Positions 25,671 to 39,408 of a DNA stretch of 64,000 nt are shown piece by piece (the stretch's first letter is position 1; each line of letters begins with the position of its first letter). Source of the DNA: Tubulanus polymorphus (Eukaryota; Nemertea; Palaeonemertea; Tubulaniformes; Tubulanidae). The stretch is from the NCBI RefSeq assembly GCF_964204645.1, contig NC_134029.1:8980850-9044849 (forward strand), read 5' to 3'. The notes below the pieces were generated by a model that saw only the letters and a list, made by a program, of their open reading frames with translations, had not been told where the DNA came from and made no database searches. The position numbers and the translations under genes are program-made.

Positions 25671-28575
25671 AGGCCAAGGAATTTATAAGTACCTATATAC
25701 GGGTGAAAGCGCCAGGATTTATAGAACACACGCTGCCTGAACTGAGATTTACAGTACGAATCGCCATTCGTTCGGATGACGATTGTGATCGTAGTTGCCC
25801 TTCAGCGAGAAACTGAGGCTGGGGTTGAATCGACCACATCTGGTAAGAAAAAAATCGGAATATCGTCAGCAACCCGTTCATCGTCATCCTCATCCGACCG
25901 ACGAGCTTTCCCGACATTGTTTCGCGAGTATCGTCGCAGCTCGGATTTTTAAAAGGTACATCAATACGGATATAGTCTAACGGTTAACAGAAACAACAGG
26001 ATTTGATTTAAGTCCGATGACAGCTGATTAAACACGGTAGTAACCATTTAAATAACGTCGCCATATATGGCAGGACTATACCCGAGAGCTGCGCTATACT
26101 GGCCGCGATTTCTTACCGAAAAACACGGCGATCTTAATTTGAAACGATAAACACGCGTCGTAAACAACCGAATCACGATCTTAACGATAATCACCGCGGG
26201 ACTATCAGCTCGCAACGAGCGACAATCAGCTACAATAAACCGGACTTTATCGCGTCTTACTGCCGCGGTGCCGGTATTAAAGTACCACTGCGCAGTGGCC
26301 GGCAGTGCTATTCCTGCCGGTATACCGATAACGTCTCCCAATACGCAAATATTTTTCTTTTTTTTTGAGGACGAAAAAAGTGTCCGAAATAGCAAATTGA
26401 ATTTGTCCCTTTTCTATTCGTTGCGGCTATATTAGATTCGCGGACTTGAATAGCTCTCTTCCACAGCTGTGAATATAAACGTAAATGCGATCTACCAACA
26501 AAATAAAATCTGTCGAAATACATTTGCGCGAACTGTAGAAGCTGGTTAAGTGGATCCAGGCCGAACCATATTTCTATATTTATCTGACTACGGTGTATGC
26601 ACAGCTGTTACATAACTTAACGACTGGATGACTGGACAACTGGACAATGGGATGACCGGATGATGAGGGTGATGATGGTGGAGATGATGTACCTTTTCAC
26701 CTGTCAACAGTCGGCAGGTCTGAAAATAACGTCAAAATGAAGGACCGAATTGACAGCCAAGATATGAAATATGCTTCACTTGGGCCAATTGACACCAACT
26801 AAGGAATTTCTTTAGAATACATTTGCTGTCCGACAGAAATATCCCGATAGCCTCGACATATGACGATTGATACGCAAAAAAACAGGAAATTTAGAATAAA
26901 ACTTCCTATTTTGTCCTTTTACTATGAAAAAGATATGACAACAACATGCTACGATAGTCTTGACGACATGAGATACAATTACCAACCATAACATCGTACG
27001 GTCAGATTGAGTACAGTTATCAGTTATCGGCGCAATGTGCAGTGTATTTAAGCCTGAAATTCAGTCATTATGCTTGAAGGGCTCGAGAGAGCGACTATCG
27101 GAGTAGCGGTCCATTTGCTACATACGCCGCGCGAATTATCAACATCGTGATGGACGCTTGACGTCCATTGGACCATGTGCTGCTGATAGGCATTGATCAT
27201 TGAACCGTCGTTATACATTCGGGTAGAACCACACACCCGTAAATAAGCAAACCAACTAGCTCATACACGCTCGTAAACGTGCAACAGTGATACACCGCAC
27301 CACCATTAAACTACATGTACTCAACTCAGATATCTTGTCTTGATATTTTCAAAAGCTGAATCATTTCAATTCATAATTGCCACATGCTAAACCACCCAGT
27401 GTTTCATTTCTGCTCAAAACTTATTAGAAATCACAAAAATTACGTCATATCTGGAAAACATGACTCTGGAAACCGCTTTAAGCCGTCTAATCACTATGGT
27501 TCGCTCTCTAGGAAACAGTTAAATGCACGAAAATAATTTTGCTGTTATGTAGATATTTTTTTCGGTCCAAGTGTTGAATATAGGCTAAATAGTGCAAAGG
27601 TATAGGCAAGTGTTCCACACGTGGGTAGTGATTTATCATTCTTTATTCACGAATTTTGAATAACATCAGAAAATTACAGGTGATAACAAGATTAATTCAA
27701 GTCGATGGACACCAGGAGAAGTTACAAACCTGTATCCATTGCGATTTCCATGGGCACCAGGGCTATGTATTTAATACATTGAACGCATATGAATATTGAA
27801 CATAACGAAATCGTGAGCCAAATGCCATGGGTTTTGACAAATCTAAGGATAATTTATTAGCGTGAAACCACGTGGTTAGTTTAATCAAGTTAACTGGGCA
27901 CGGTCAGAACAAGAAGTTTAGTCTTAACGGTCTCGCGACGACATTTAGTGTCATTTGCAAACGCGGTCATTGGTGTAAATTACGAAAAGTTACTTTTCAA
28001 TTTGAACAGTCTTTGTCTATTTTCATAATAATTTCTAAACGAGAAAAATGCTTGACCTTTAATTCATAAAAATCCAATTTTGACAATTAATCTTTCATGA
28101 TTGACTGTATAAAAAGATTTTTGGTAGATCCAAATACACATCAATAAATATCAATAGTCGGATTTCCATGTCCCTATATCAGCCGCCATAAATATACTTT
28201 CCACCAACCCTAGCAAAACATTAGTCTAAACGTATAATTTCATGGATTTGTAATTAAAGATGAAATTAAAAATAGGTGTACATTTAATTCATTTCCAACC
28301 ATTAAAAAAGCCATTGCGACCGATGTCATTTGATAATCTTATGGGGTTTATCGGATGGTAAACCTTTAATCAATGGAAAATGTTTTTCTGAAAAACTTAC
28401 TTCATGACAAGTTCATGGTTATGATTAATTATCTAACTATCTGTTTCTCCTGTTTTTTGGAACTGCCGAATATCGAATCTCGCTCCGTAGAGCTCACTTG
28501 AAATTGATTCCTAATCATTCTTAAGTTGTAGTTCATTTTCATAAATCTTTAACCAAAAACTGTGTTACCGGGCTC
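25671..28575. other. Host intergenic DNA
   Basis: No gene supported. At 26620-26690 there is a degenerate short tandem of GACTGGAT- and GATGATG-type units. Open frames near 26050-26520 show no motif. Confidence 0.5.
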
Positions 28576-28784
28576 TACGGAAGCGTCCTGGGGACATAAC
28601 TAATTTCTTTGCTGATTAGAAAATCATAAAATTGAATAAAAATTCGATTTAATTACGTGAAAAAAGTCGGAATCAAATCAACGCCAGTCGAAAAAACATA
28701 ACATTCAATAAAAAATCGAATTTTTATCTAATTTTATGATTTTTCAATCACCAAAAATAAAGATGTCCCCATGACGCTTCCGTA
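28576..28784. mobile_element. MITE (GGAAGCGTCCTGGGGACAT family), full copy
   Basis: TACGGAAGCGTCCTGGGGAC at the left is mirrored by GTCCCCATGACGCTTCCGTA at the right. The arms extend inward with AATCATAAAATT-type complementary AT-rich sequence. Length about 209 bp. A second two-ended copy lies at 61471-61640 and a single end at 60440-60465. Confidence 0.8.
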
Positions 28785-29036
28785 ATTTCCATACCAGTTT
28801 AACAGAAAATAATTTTCTCATGCCGTTGGAAAATGTTTTCCCCCAACAAAGTTATAATCAACCATTCATACGTAGTTTATTCACTGAAATGCATATAGCT
28901 TAATACGCATTAAGATGGTAAAACGAGCATTTGAATGCCTTCTAGATTATATTATGTTTGTGTGTATATACATGTATATATTCTGTCAATTTGATCCAAT
29001 TCTTGCCAATTTGAAGCAGTTGTTCATCAATGCAGG

Positions 29037-29993
29037 ATGTTAGAAATCAATTCTTCGGGCATTATTCCTTATCGCGGTTACCAAAGTCTCGTTACGATGG
29101 ACCGACTTCTCCACGTGTATCTCCAACCGTGTATCATAATACTGGGGGTTTTCGGCAATTGTTGTTCGATTACGGTCATGCGACAAACTCGTTACCGTAA
29201 ATCGAGTGACTGTTTCTACATGACACTTTTAGCTGTATTCGACAACTTCATACTCGTCGGGGTATATCTTCTCAATTATCTCAAATTCGTCAACCCAAAA
29301 TGGCCTGCGGTCATCCTATACTGTCGCATGCTGTTGTTGTTCGTTTATTCCACCTTCGGCTGGTCGAACTGCACCTTATTAGCTATGACTTTTGACCGAT
29401 TTGTGGCTATTTGCTTCCCGATGAGAGCTAGGCTAGTCTGCACGAAACGCCGCGCCAAAGTTTACGTTGTAATTATGTTTAGCACATTGCTGGCTTATGC
29501 ATTACCCAACCTGTTTTGGGGTTCTTCGATACGTCGCCGTTACGACGCGTACCCGGTGTGTTTTTTCATTCCGCCCTCGGTAATCATACAACGAGTTTAT
29601 GACACCGTTTATCTAGTAGCGATGACCGTTCTGCCGTTGATCGTTCTAGCAGTATTAAACGCGTGCATCGTCGTTACCATTCGAACATCGAGCTCAACGC
29701 GACGCAGACTTACGATTGAAACGACCGACCATACGCCGCCCACTGTACCACAAGCCCAGATCACGTTCATGCTATTACTCGTCACTCATACATTCATCAT
29801 ACTCCATATCCCTTACTTAGTTATATTTCTCTTGATAATGGCTCGAAAGAGACCTAGTACTTTACTTTCATCATTATTCAGCATTTCTAAATTGATATTA
29901 TCCCTGAACCCGATGATTAACTTTTATGTTTATTGTTTAGGAGGAAGAAAGTTTCGTAAAGACTTCTCCAAATTATTTTGTTGCCAAAAATGA
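29037..29993 (+). CDS. Rhodopsin-like (class A) G protein-coupled receptor, single exon
   Basis: A 318-residue seven-helix receptor in the plasma membrane, likely for a small peptide or amine (family-level inference). The N-terminus has an N-glycosylation site (Asn5). TM1 carries GNCCSITVM (Asn of the GN motif). A Trp-Ser-Asn patch precedes the TM3 end MTFDRFVAICFPM, so the usual DRY is DRF. TM6 contains HTFIILHIPYL, lacking the classical CWxP. TM7 is LILSLNPMINFYVYCLGGRKF, an NPxxNFYVY variant, followed by a basic helix 8 and CC for possible palmitoylation. The Met at residue 21 is an alternative start. A CAG just upstream could be a splice acceptor. Intronless receptors of this style are expanded in many lophotrochozoans. 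The ligand is unknown. Confidence 0.9.
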   Translation: MLEINSSGIIPYRGYQSLVTMDRLLHVYLQPCIIILGVFGNCCSITVMRQTRYRKSSDCFYMTLLAVFDNFILVGVYLLNYLKFVNPKWPAVILYCRMLLLFVYSTFGWSNCTLLAMTFDRFVAICFPMRARLVCTKRRAKVYVVIMFSTLLAYALPNLFWGSSIRRRYDAYPVCFFIPPSVIIQRVYDTVYLVAMTVLPLIVLAVLNACIVVTIRTSSSTRRRLTIETTDHTPPTVPQAQITFMLLLVTHTFIILHIPYLVIFLLIMARKRPSTLLSSLFSISKLILSLNPMINFYVYCLGGRKFRKDFSKLFCCQK

Positions 29994-31422
29994 GAAAATC
30001 GTTATTTATGATTTTCCTCGATATAAAATGAAATAAACGGGAATTATGACTCGTTGATGTAGGATCTGTGTATATCAACAGGTTACCGACGTAATATTCC
30101 AATCAAAGGGAAATCATAAATGAAACCATCTATATGTACATTCATCACAGCCGATGTGTCCCCGATTTACCAGCAGACGCGAGTAAGCAGTATGTTCATG
30201 TTTGTACTAAACAGAAATTGCCACCGGAGATTCAAAGCGCCATGCGTACATATATAAAATACCAAGAAATACAAGATTATGGCATTTTCGATTATCGATA
30301 TCCAGGCTGGACGGTATATACATGTATTGTATAGTAGCGTTTCTTTTCCCACGGGCACCCGGCATTCAACTTGTATGCCATATCAGCGACAACCACATTT
30401 GCAAGATTAATGAATCGTAATTGCCACCCTATGCGACAATATGGCATCGCATAACTTCGTTTTTGTCAAGTTCTTTTTCCAAGCCGCCAGTTCAGACTGA
30501 TCACCAGCTGAAATCGGAGAACATGCCAGACAGCGATGTTACATGTATATCGTCGTTTTTCTTCTCGGTAGGAAAAAAGAAGACGAACGTGACAAATTTG
30601 TTATGCGTACGTAGTACATGGACGATCGGATGAGAAAATGTTAACCCATTCAATGGTGTCGAAAGGAAAGCATTTTGCAAAGAAACACTTGGTGGCACGT
30701 GGTGGGCCCTATGATGTAATCTTATACACGATGTATCCCTTTCGAAATGGAAAAGTGGAAAAATTCGGAAAATATATAATATGATATGATTTACTTTTCA
30801 CTTAAGGATAACAATGAGATTAACAATATAAATGCCGAACTAACATCAATAAGTGAGGTTGTAGTCGCAGGGCCCACAAGCTGTAACAACTTTGGATCAA
30901 GCCAAGTGGTGACTGTACCCAAAAACAAATAAAAGATAAATATGATACTATACGAGATGGATGAAATGAGACATGACAAATTTATATAAAGACACTAGTT
31001 ATAGAGTATCTTCTTATTAAGCTGATCTCACTTTTTGTTTCCAATGATCAATAGGTAATTCGAAGGGTAAAAACGGAAAATCCGGTTGCTGCAGTATTAT
31101 TTGTATCACGTACATAGAAGGATCAACGGGCGCCACTCGAACAGTTTTACACAACGTACGTTCACGCTTTTAAACGAGGTCGATGAGATCTTGAGCTAAA
31201 GGCTTTAGTTGCCTAATTTCCCACGAGATCCCGGTACCGAAACAAAAAAGATGCATTTAATCGATACTTTCACAGTTAACACACAAAGTCTACATGAATG
31301 CAGTAAGTTTTATTTCATTTCACCGACATGCTATAAATGCTATTCATCACTATAGTTCAGAGCGGGACTCTACATCATAACCGATTACCGATGCCCTATA
31401 TATAATTTCATCTCCTGCAGGA
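29994..31422. other. Host intergenic DNA downstream of the GPCR
   Basis: An ATAAAATGAAATAAACGG stretch at about 30023-30040 may supply the GPCR poly(A) signal. No other gene recognised. Confidence 0.4.
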
Positions 31423-31561
31423 GCCGGTTCCATGGTCAAGACTTAACACCAAATGTGATCTTAAATCTTAAGACTGGTCTTAAGTTGTTAGATTGGCTAT
31501 TGGACTGTAAGTTGGCCTTAACGGTCTTAAGTCTAAGCATTGACTTTACTTTAGAACCGGT
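31423..31561. mobile_element. MITE (GCCGGTTCCATRGT family), copy 1
   Basis: GCCGGTTCCATGGTCAAGAC at the left is mirrored by a more diverged TTTACTTTAGAACCGG at the right, with internal TCTTAAG-rich palindromic sequence. It shares ends and internal motifs with 41763-41887. Confidence 0.7.
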
Positions 31562-32194
31562 CCCTGGGGATATAGGGTATTGTCAATCGGCTTTTTCGAG
31601 TCTCTCCCCCTACTCTATTGCAAGAATATAGAACGTGAATTAAAAGCTCCCATTGGGTCGAGCGTTACGCAGGTTCACTTAGGTAAGATTTCCAGAAGCC
31701 TAAGCACTTTACACAATGGCGGTTCTTTTTGAACGAAAACGATACGATATCCTCTATGAAGATAACCCAGAACAATTGATCATCCAACTCGTTTATTTGT
31801 TTATCGTTGTGCTTCAGAAATTCGTCCAACTCTTTTATCTTTCTAATGTCGAATCTGCGCGTAATCTATCTTTTTAACATCAACATTAGGCGAGCTCTCT
31901 ATTCTGGAGTCGGGATTTCGACGAAACTTTTATTCCACTCAAACTAACAGCATCCGCTGTATCTAATGCCGTTTCGACTGCCGCCATGAAGATAAAACAT
32001 TGAAGTACTTCGCCCGTTAAACAGTTACACGATACTCAACTAGCAATGCTGCTTGAACTAATACGTTACCAAGATGAATCTAGAGTCATTTTCGATTGGA
32101 GATGACACCGAGCTTTCAACATTACGAGACCAAAAAAATGAAAACATATTCTTGAAGTTGTTGATTCTTTCTTTTTAGTTGAAATTTATATCGT
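31562..32194. other. Host intergenic DNA
   Basis: No feature recognised. Confidence 0.5.
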
Positions 32195-32480
32195 AAATGA
32201 GTTCACCCGTATAACCTATTCAGGTATTGTCGAACAAAGGTCGGAGTCTGCTATAGAGAGATGCGATAACCGTCTAAAACACGACATCATTAGATGTCGT
32301 CTTTGGTCTCGAAGAAGACACGGAAAGGGGTCGTGGCCTGATTACTGACGGCTAACTAAACACCTTAAAATATTGGGAGAATATGGACGGCATATTCGTC
32401 AGTCGGATATAAGGAAACATCTAGGGAATAATAACAAGTTTTTAAATATTTACCGGTACCATTTCTACGTGGGAATCTAA
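32195..32480 (+). repeat. Dispersed repeat, inverted partner of 35880-36185
   Basis: Blocks shared with the reverse complement of 35880-36185 include CCGTATAA, GTCGGAGTCT, CACGACATCATTA, GGAAACATCTAGGGAATAAT and TTTCTACG. Identity is moderate, with indels. The two copies are 3.4 kb apart. Confidence 0.7.
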
Positions 32481-35400
32481 AGGATCTTGCAGATAATGTT
32501 TGATAAGTTTGCTATTGAAAACGATGGAACTTTTCTTCTGCAACTAACGAGTTTAAAGTGTCAATCTTATTTTGCCGACTGAGATTAATATACCGAAATG
32601 ATACGACAATCAGCGACGAAAAACCTCGAAAATCCTCCGCATTTAAACCTTTGGCATTAGAATTGCGATCGCCCTTTTATCTAATTTTATTTTCTGTTTA
32701 AGTTTTCGCGCGTTCGTTATCGTTTCTGTTCGCGTCTTTTTTTAAATAGACAAATAATAAACAATCATCATTTGTGCTTCATTCTTTGACATGCCTAGTC
32801 GTTAACATGAGGGCACAACGTTGATTCGTCAGGAGAAACACTGGAGAAAACCAGTTTTAATCAACATCTGAGGTCAATGAAACGCAATCTTTCGCAGATA
32901 TTCGATGAACGTGTTAGCAGGGCGCATAAGAACAAATATATACGAAATATAAACTTGATTTACGTATATTTTTAACTTGCAAGACAACTTCTGTTATGCG
33001 CGAGTACCGGGGTTTGAACGGGGATGGTTTTTTCAGCGCGCAAATAACATTGTTATCGTTTTATCCCGCGTGTATATGCGCGTTTCTCATTTCGCTTTGA
33101 ACATTTTTATGTAATCTCGCTTCACCGGGGCAAACCGGGTTCCCGGGGAATATCGCCGGATTAATTAATATGACTCGGGGTGAATAACGAAAAAATGTAA
33201 TCGAAATAAGTCGGGCAAATGAACTCACGCGGCGCAATCATCGGGTAGGTCTGCGTTACTTTCCGAATAATAAGTAATATTTCATATCAGCAGCTGCTGC
33301 CTTGCTTATCCCTACTGGCTATATAATAACACTGATAAATCGGGGCGTAATCCCTTTTATCCTACTCTTATCACTGGTCGGTTTTATAACCGCAAAATAA
33401 ACCCCTCGACATTTTCCCGAACTTTAGTTCAATATATCGGACATCAACAATACGTGTACGTTCTCTAGATGAAAACTAGATGAGTCGCTTATAAGCTATG
33501 TCTATAATAGACTGATTTCTCAGCTAACAAAGGTAACTGTCTGCACCTATTGAAAATACTGGGGTATTGTAGTTAGATAAATATGATTTGGTATAAAGTT
33601 TGTAATACCAAGTTTGGTATATAGCTGCCAAGCAGCGATGACGGGTTTTCTGCAAAGCCATTCAGAATGATGGGAATTGTAGTAAATTGAAATACCGATA
33701 CATAAAATAAAATGCATTGACAGATTCGAACCTAATATGCAAACACTGTGTTAACGTCAAATATGATTCAGCTTTGAAACCGAACATACGCGGACGTACA
33801 ATCAACAAATATTAATTTATTTGACCAGGCATTTATTTTGGCATTCAAACATCATGATACTGTATTATCACCATGCTTAAAAATGAATCTGTCCTATTGA
33901 GAACTCATCTTAAGCGCCTGCTGAGTCGATAGATTGAGTGAATTTACAGATAAGAACGTATTATGATTTAGAATAGATTGAAGAAGTTAATGTTTTTATT
34001 GAAATATTTGAATAAATACATGTACATATATTGTAGTGTAGATTCAATCAATAAATTATGAATTGATCTGGTCTGGGTTTCCGGCTGATGTTGATTTTGG
34101 CTTTTATGGATTACAAATTCTATAGTGATAAACAATTGATACCTGCAACATGTGTGTAAATCAAACCTATTCCACTAGTTGCGTGTGTTTCCTAATAAAC
34201 GGGAGAGTCACTCTTGATCTGAGTTATTAGAAAAATAATGTTCATTTAGTTATAGAAATTCATTGCCTTTTTTAAAATTCTGTAATAATATTTGTTCTTT
34301 CCTAATTTGTATTACTGTATGAACCAATGATATGCTTTGTTAATATGATGTAATAAAATAAATTTGAATTTAAATTAAATTTGAACATGAGAATCAGGCA
34401 TAACTTGTGTTTTTTTTACTTGTCTTTTGTTAACAGTTCCAGAGTTTCAATTACAATAAAATTCAAATTGGCTAAAAAAGTACATAGGACTAAATGAAAT
34501 GAACCGTTTAGTTACTGCAAACCTATTCCAGTGTTATGTCGATCGTGTTGAATCACTTTGCTTGAGTTGAAAGAATCAGATCTTCTATGGTGCAACATCG
34601 GTCGAAGAGAGATATCTTGGTGTTGACTGTCCATCTTACTTCATGCGTTGGAATCAGCATCATACTCATTTGAACTGCAAAATATTCATACAACATGAAA
34701 AACCTACAGTACATGTATACAGTAATCAAAATTTCACCGATGTTGGATATTTGAATGAATGTTAGGCTTATTTCAGTATTCTAAAGCAGGAAATAATAAG
34801 CTCAATCAATAGGCCCTATTCCCATTGGAACAATTGTATAATGCGTACAGCTGTACCGTACCCTTATCAGTCAAGAATGGAGAAATCGGTATACCAAACC
34901 TACAAACAGCAAAATGTACAGGCCTACAATGATTTCTGGTATACAAGCCGTGACCATATGAACGTTTTGGATCTAGGTTTGACTATTAATGTCAGCAGGT
35001 CAGAGAAGGCCTGGCCTAATTTAATCACATGGCTGAAATCAATTGGCCTTTCTGCGTGTGAATACTTCACTGTATTGTTTTAACTAGGGGTCCAGGGACA
35101 CCATGCCCACTTGGGAAGTGGTTCCGAATGCTCAACAATCTAACAATTTCAATATTCAACGCCCCCTGGTGACCATATTCAAAACCCACTGACCTTGAAA
35201 CTCACCACAATATTAGAACATGTCACGAAGTATAACTTTGTAATTGATCATGGTAACAAAATATGCCTAGGTACCAATATAATAAGGAAATACTAAGTTA
35301 TACTACTATTCAACACCCCCTGGCGACTTAATTTCATGTACAACAAAATTTGCCAGCCCTATTCCATGTATGCTATAGAATATTATGATTCTTGGTGATA

Positions 35401-35879
35401 TACTTCAGTAGTTATAGCTGTTAATAACGGTTTGAGGCGACAGCGGCACACAGAATCGTCGAAATCTGCATGACCCTCTACCACTCGTCAAGCGGGGGCA
35501 TAAAAGTGCACAGCTGTCGACTCAAGAGTGTCACTAGAGGGAGTCCGTTTGCAGACGAACCCTCTTTCAATATCAAAGTTCCGCCTTTCGAATTTTCTTT
35601 TGCAAATTTACATAAGTATTTTGCCTTAAAGGGTCCAGAAAAGGCCACCCTTAAGCTTAGAATTTTAAAGATTAAGATTATTAGAACATTCAAACAAATT
35701 CAAGATTCAGAAATTCTCGTTTGCCTTCGGTGTTCGGCGGATACAGCGCTAGGTACGGTACGTAGTTCCGATTGTGTTAATTCTGACCCCCTTTATAGAA
35801 TCCTAGTGACGCTGACGCGTAGTCACTATATGCCAGACGGCATCGCCAACCACAAAACAAGGCGGTGTAATGATCCAGA
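32481..35879. other. Host DNA between the two inverted repeat copies
   Basis: No transposase-like frame. At 34313-34390 an AATAAAATAAATTTGAATTT stretch resembles a LINE 3' tail. Around 35155-35345 a CAACRCCCCCTGG motif occurs twice. The open frame at 35470-35910 (146 codons) has no recognisable motif and is not called as a gene. Confidence 0.45.
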
Positions 35880-36185
35880 GCCGGCGAGAGCAAGTCAGTT
35901 ACTCGCGTAGAAATAGTAAATTTTTAACCCTTGCATAATTTGCTCCTTTGAATTATTCCCTAGATGTTTCCTTATTTTCCTTACTGAAGATATTATTATA
36001 TACCGTAGATATTATTCAAATATTCTAAGGTGTTTATTTACATAAGCCGTCGGTGTATAATCAGGCTACGACCCTGTTCAGTTTTTTTTTTCGAGATCAA
36101 AGATGACATTTAATGATGTCGTGTCTTAGACTCCGACCCGCGTTCACGAATACTTGATAGCTTATACGGATGGATTCATTAGATT
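35880..36185 (-). repeat. Dispersed repeat, inverted partner of 32195-32480
   Basis: Reverse-orientation copy. The matching extends outward to the CCGTATAA block and inward to a TTTCTACG block, so both copies have similar limits. That fits either two insertions of one family or the ends of a decayed larger element. Confidence 0.7.
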
Positions 36186-36816
36186 TTCACGTCACCCGAG
36201 ACACAAAAAAGCTTTCAAATTAACCGGATACGTTTCACGTTTTACGCTTTCGGTACACTTTTTTGCGAGACCTAACTTCGCACTCGATCAGAAACTTCAA
36301 AGGACTATGAACGCTCTATAAAATGAAAATGTTTTTTAATACAAAATACTTTTTGATAAAAGTTCGACAAGACTTTAAAATCGATTAATCTTATTTTTTT
36401 ATTCTGATTGATTATGCCACCCAGTGGAAAACATTGGATAACTTACAAAGCTCGAATTTACACAGCACGAAAGGCAGTCAAAATGTTTGGCATGCAGGGC
36501 GAAATTCGGTTTTCTTCGCTTGTCGACTAGAGGTGCGAACTAATAACCGAACGCACTATTTAGTTCGGTCGTAACATATTTCACAGTGTAGGCCATCTTG
36601 AAAATTAGGCTGAACTACAGCGACCGCGCTCAATCACGTGGTCGACTAGTTCCGGATGATAACTGACATTCGGTTTTGTTTAGTTATAGCCGGCCGACTA
36701 ACTCCGATAACCGGAGTTCGCTGGCAGCTAGCTCCTTCGCCGACCACTCGAGGAAAAATGTTTCGGACGTCGTTGGCTAATATGAAGCTTCAATAATTGC
36801 TATATCTGAGGATAAA

Positions 36817-37106
36817 CAGAGGCGGATCTAGCTTTTGAGAATAGGGGAAGCGCACATGAAATATTGGGTCACTACTTACACGCGTTTGTGGCCGCATTGG
36901 CGCCGCGGCCTTTATCAGCAAACGCCGCAGGCGCGAAAAACCAAAGAATGAAAAATCAGATGCATTTAGGTGTATTCTGGGCACTTTCCTGGTTTGAATT
37001 AGGATCGAAATATGCTCACAATTTCACCATTTTCTTTAAAACAAATTCCAAGGTAATCTGACCGACAAAAGGGGGCGCGCGTAGCCCGCGACCCCCTGGA
37101 TCCGCC
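36817..37106. mobile_element. MITE with GGCGGATC ends
   Basis: AGGCGGATCTAG at the left is mirrored by CTGGATCCGCC at the right. GC-rich runs flank the right end (AGGGGGCGCGCG, CCCGCGACCCCC). The interior (about 290 bp) has only a short open frame without motifs. Confidence 0.6.
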
Positions 37107-39408
37107 AGAAAATCTCAACAAGAGCAACATTATCAGGCGTATCAGGATTCGCAGCCGTACTGCAATGAATGCCAGATTGTTATGATATTTAGTTATTTTG
37201 TCATCATCTTAGTTTCTCAATACATTTTCTCGTATGGAAAGAATCAGCGGTTGTTCACTTCTTTCTTGTTCAAAGCGAGCCGGAAACATGGCAAATTCTT
37301 TCGAGTCACGTTTCGAATAAACCGATGGACATGCTACAATCGATATCTATACAATAATCTCCCGATAGTTTTCATGTCGATCATGATAGTTTTCATGTAA
37401 CACTCAACGTGAAGTGAAGAACTGGAATTTCATACCTGCTATTCATGTATTATTTGTACAATGTCTAGTTTACCAATAATGCCATATTGTAGCGATAAGA
37501 GTGAGCTCTTGTCAACTGTGTGAAGCGGTAATTGCCCCGGCGCTTGTGGACAAGAGCCTCTTTCGTCAGCCTCATCAGAGCGCCGATATTGCTTTTCGGA
37601 TGAGACGACATGGAGTGCGTCTAGCTCGAATTGACCATCTTGTGTGTGCGCACACAAAACGAGAACGTAGGCATATTGCGACCACAAACAAACCAATAGT
37701 CAGGCCACCGAATGTGTTCATTGTTACCTTTGTATGTCTTTGCAATACCACCACACACCGAATACCACGTTGACACTATTTGTTTATTTCTCTATACTCT
37801 TTTTTGGGAAACATTTGAAACGTAATTCTAACAGTCAGAGGCAGCGGAGTTGATATCTCACCTATGTATATTATGCTTCTGAAGTGCATTTGTTACTCAG
37901 TCTCTGGGCCTGGACGCGGATGAACTAAACACAAGGCGAAAACAATTTCCTATGCTATTTGCTTTCACTCATTTTATACGTTACACTTTATTGTTTTATC
38001 CCATCAGATTATTCTTTATAACCTTAAATGGAATCAAAGTAAATTGACTTAAATTTCCCAATTAGAAAAAAAAGATATTTGAAGCTTAAAGGGATAGTGG
38101 AAGTTGTTTTGCAACACTGTTCATTGGGCGATCAAAATCGTTTCGTAGAATTGGTCGACCGGACATTGTTTGGCTCAACGGAAGGCCGTTGAGAAGTTCA
38201 CGACCGCGTTACCCGAACGTCGGATTTTAATTAAAGCCGATGAAAATTCCTGGACGTCGAAAAAGAAGATTTATCGGGAATTGAATTAAGATTCTTTCCG
38301 GTCGCCTTTCACACGCGAGCAGCCGACATTAGGGTGGATTTGCGTTTTAAGCTAGAGGAAACCTTGAAAGAATATGTGGAAACTACGCAGTGAGCTGCTT
38401 AGTACTCTTTAAGGCAAGTTTAGGAATTGCAGTTGATGATCAACCGATCGGTTTCTATTAAATTCGTATTGCGAAATCGGTCATAAAAATCAATATTTTT
38501 CCAATAATGATTATTTCTTCAGAAAAAGTGGAATCTCTAACTGCCAGAGAAAGACAAATGTGGGTAAATACTGAAAATCCATACAACCATGTAAATCAAA
38601 ATCGTTTCCATCCGAACAAATTTATTTAGAAATAATGATGATTGATTATGAAATTTGTAATTAAAAAATACTCAAGATCAACCGGGCAGACTTAGTATCT
38701 ATTTTTTGATGTGGATGGTATCAAAAGCAAACACATTTATGATTTCCGCTACAAGTTTAAGAATACATGATCTCGACGGTCAGAAAACCGTGACCACAAA
38801 TTGTTATTACCATTGTTGTTATCATTATCATTAGACATGGAATTGTGCAAAAGTACGTTTTTCCTTCGAATGAATGCAATAAGCAAGTCGAAAAGAAGAA
38901 GAGATTATTAATACACATTAATTTTGATCGGGGGGGGGGCTCATTTGCAAACTCCTCTGCAAAACGAGAAATAGATCACGACCATTACATAAACGCTCGA
39001 CTTATCCTAGTTTTCCAGTTACGAGGTAATGGTTTCCAGGCGGCAAAATATGATAGACATCTAACATATTTTCTCTAATCATCTTCACGTTCAATCAACA
39101 TATTTCCAGTTAATCAACGACGCAACGATGTTCACTCCATAACAGCAAACGCACGTGTTTTGCATAAGGCTAAAAAACGATTACAGGTGTACCAACAACT
39201 GACTCGAACGGAAGATAGAAAAAAATGAAAAGAAGATTGGAATATGAATCATGAACCTTCGAGGTTTGTTAATTGGTTCAGTCGTAGTAACCTACTGATA
39301 CACAGAGAAAAGTTGAAGTGACAGAAATAATAGCTACCAAGAACTGTATTGCATTTGTCACATCCCCATTAGATTACTGAACGTATAACCTTCCATCAAC
39401 TATTATAA
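37107..39408. other. Host intergenic DNA
   Basis: A G9 homopolymer lies at about 38931-38939. Open frames near 37440-37770 and 38845-39078 show no motif. No gene supported. Confidence 0.5.

Noticed and set aside
35470-35910. 146-codon open frame
   Set aside because: No domain, signal or splice context, and a substantial opposite-strand open frame overlaps it; best read as chance.
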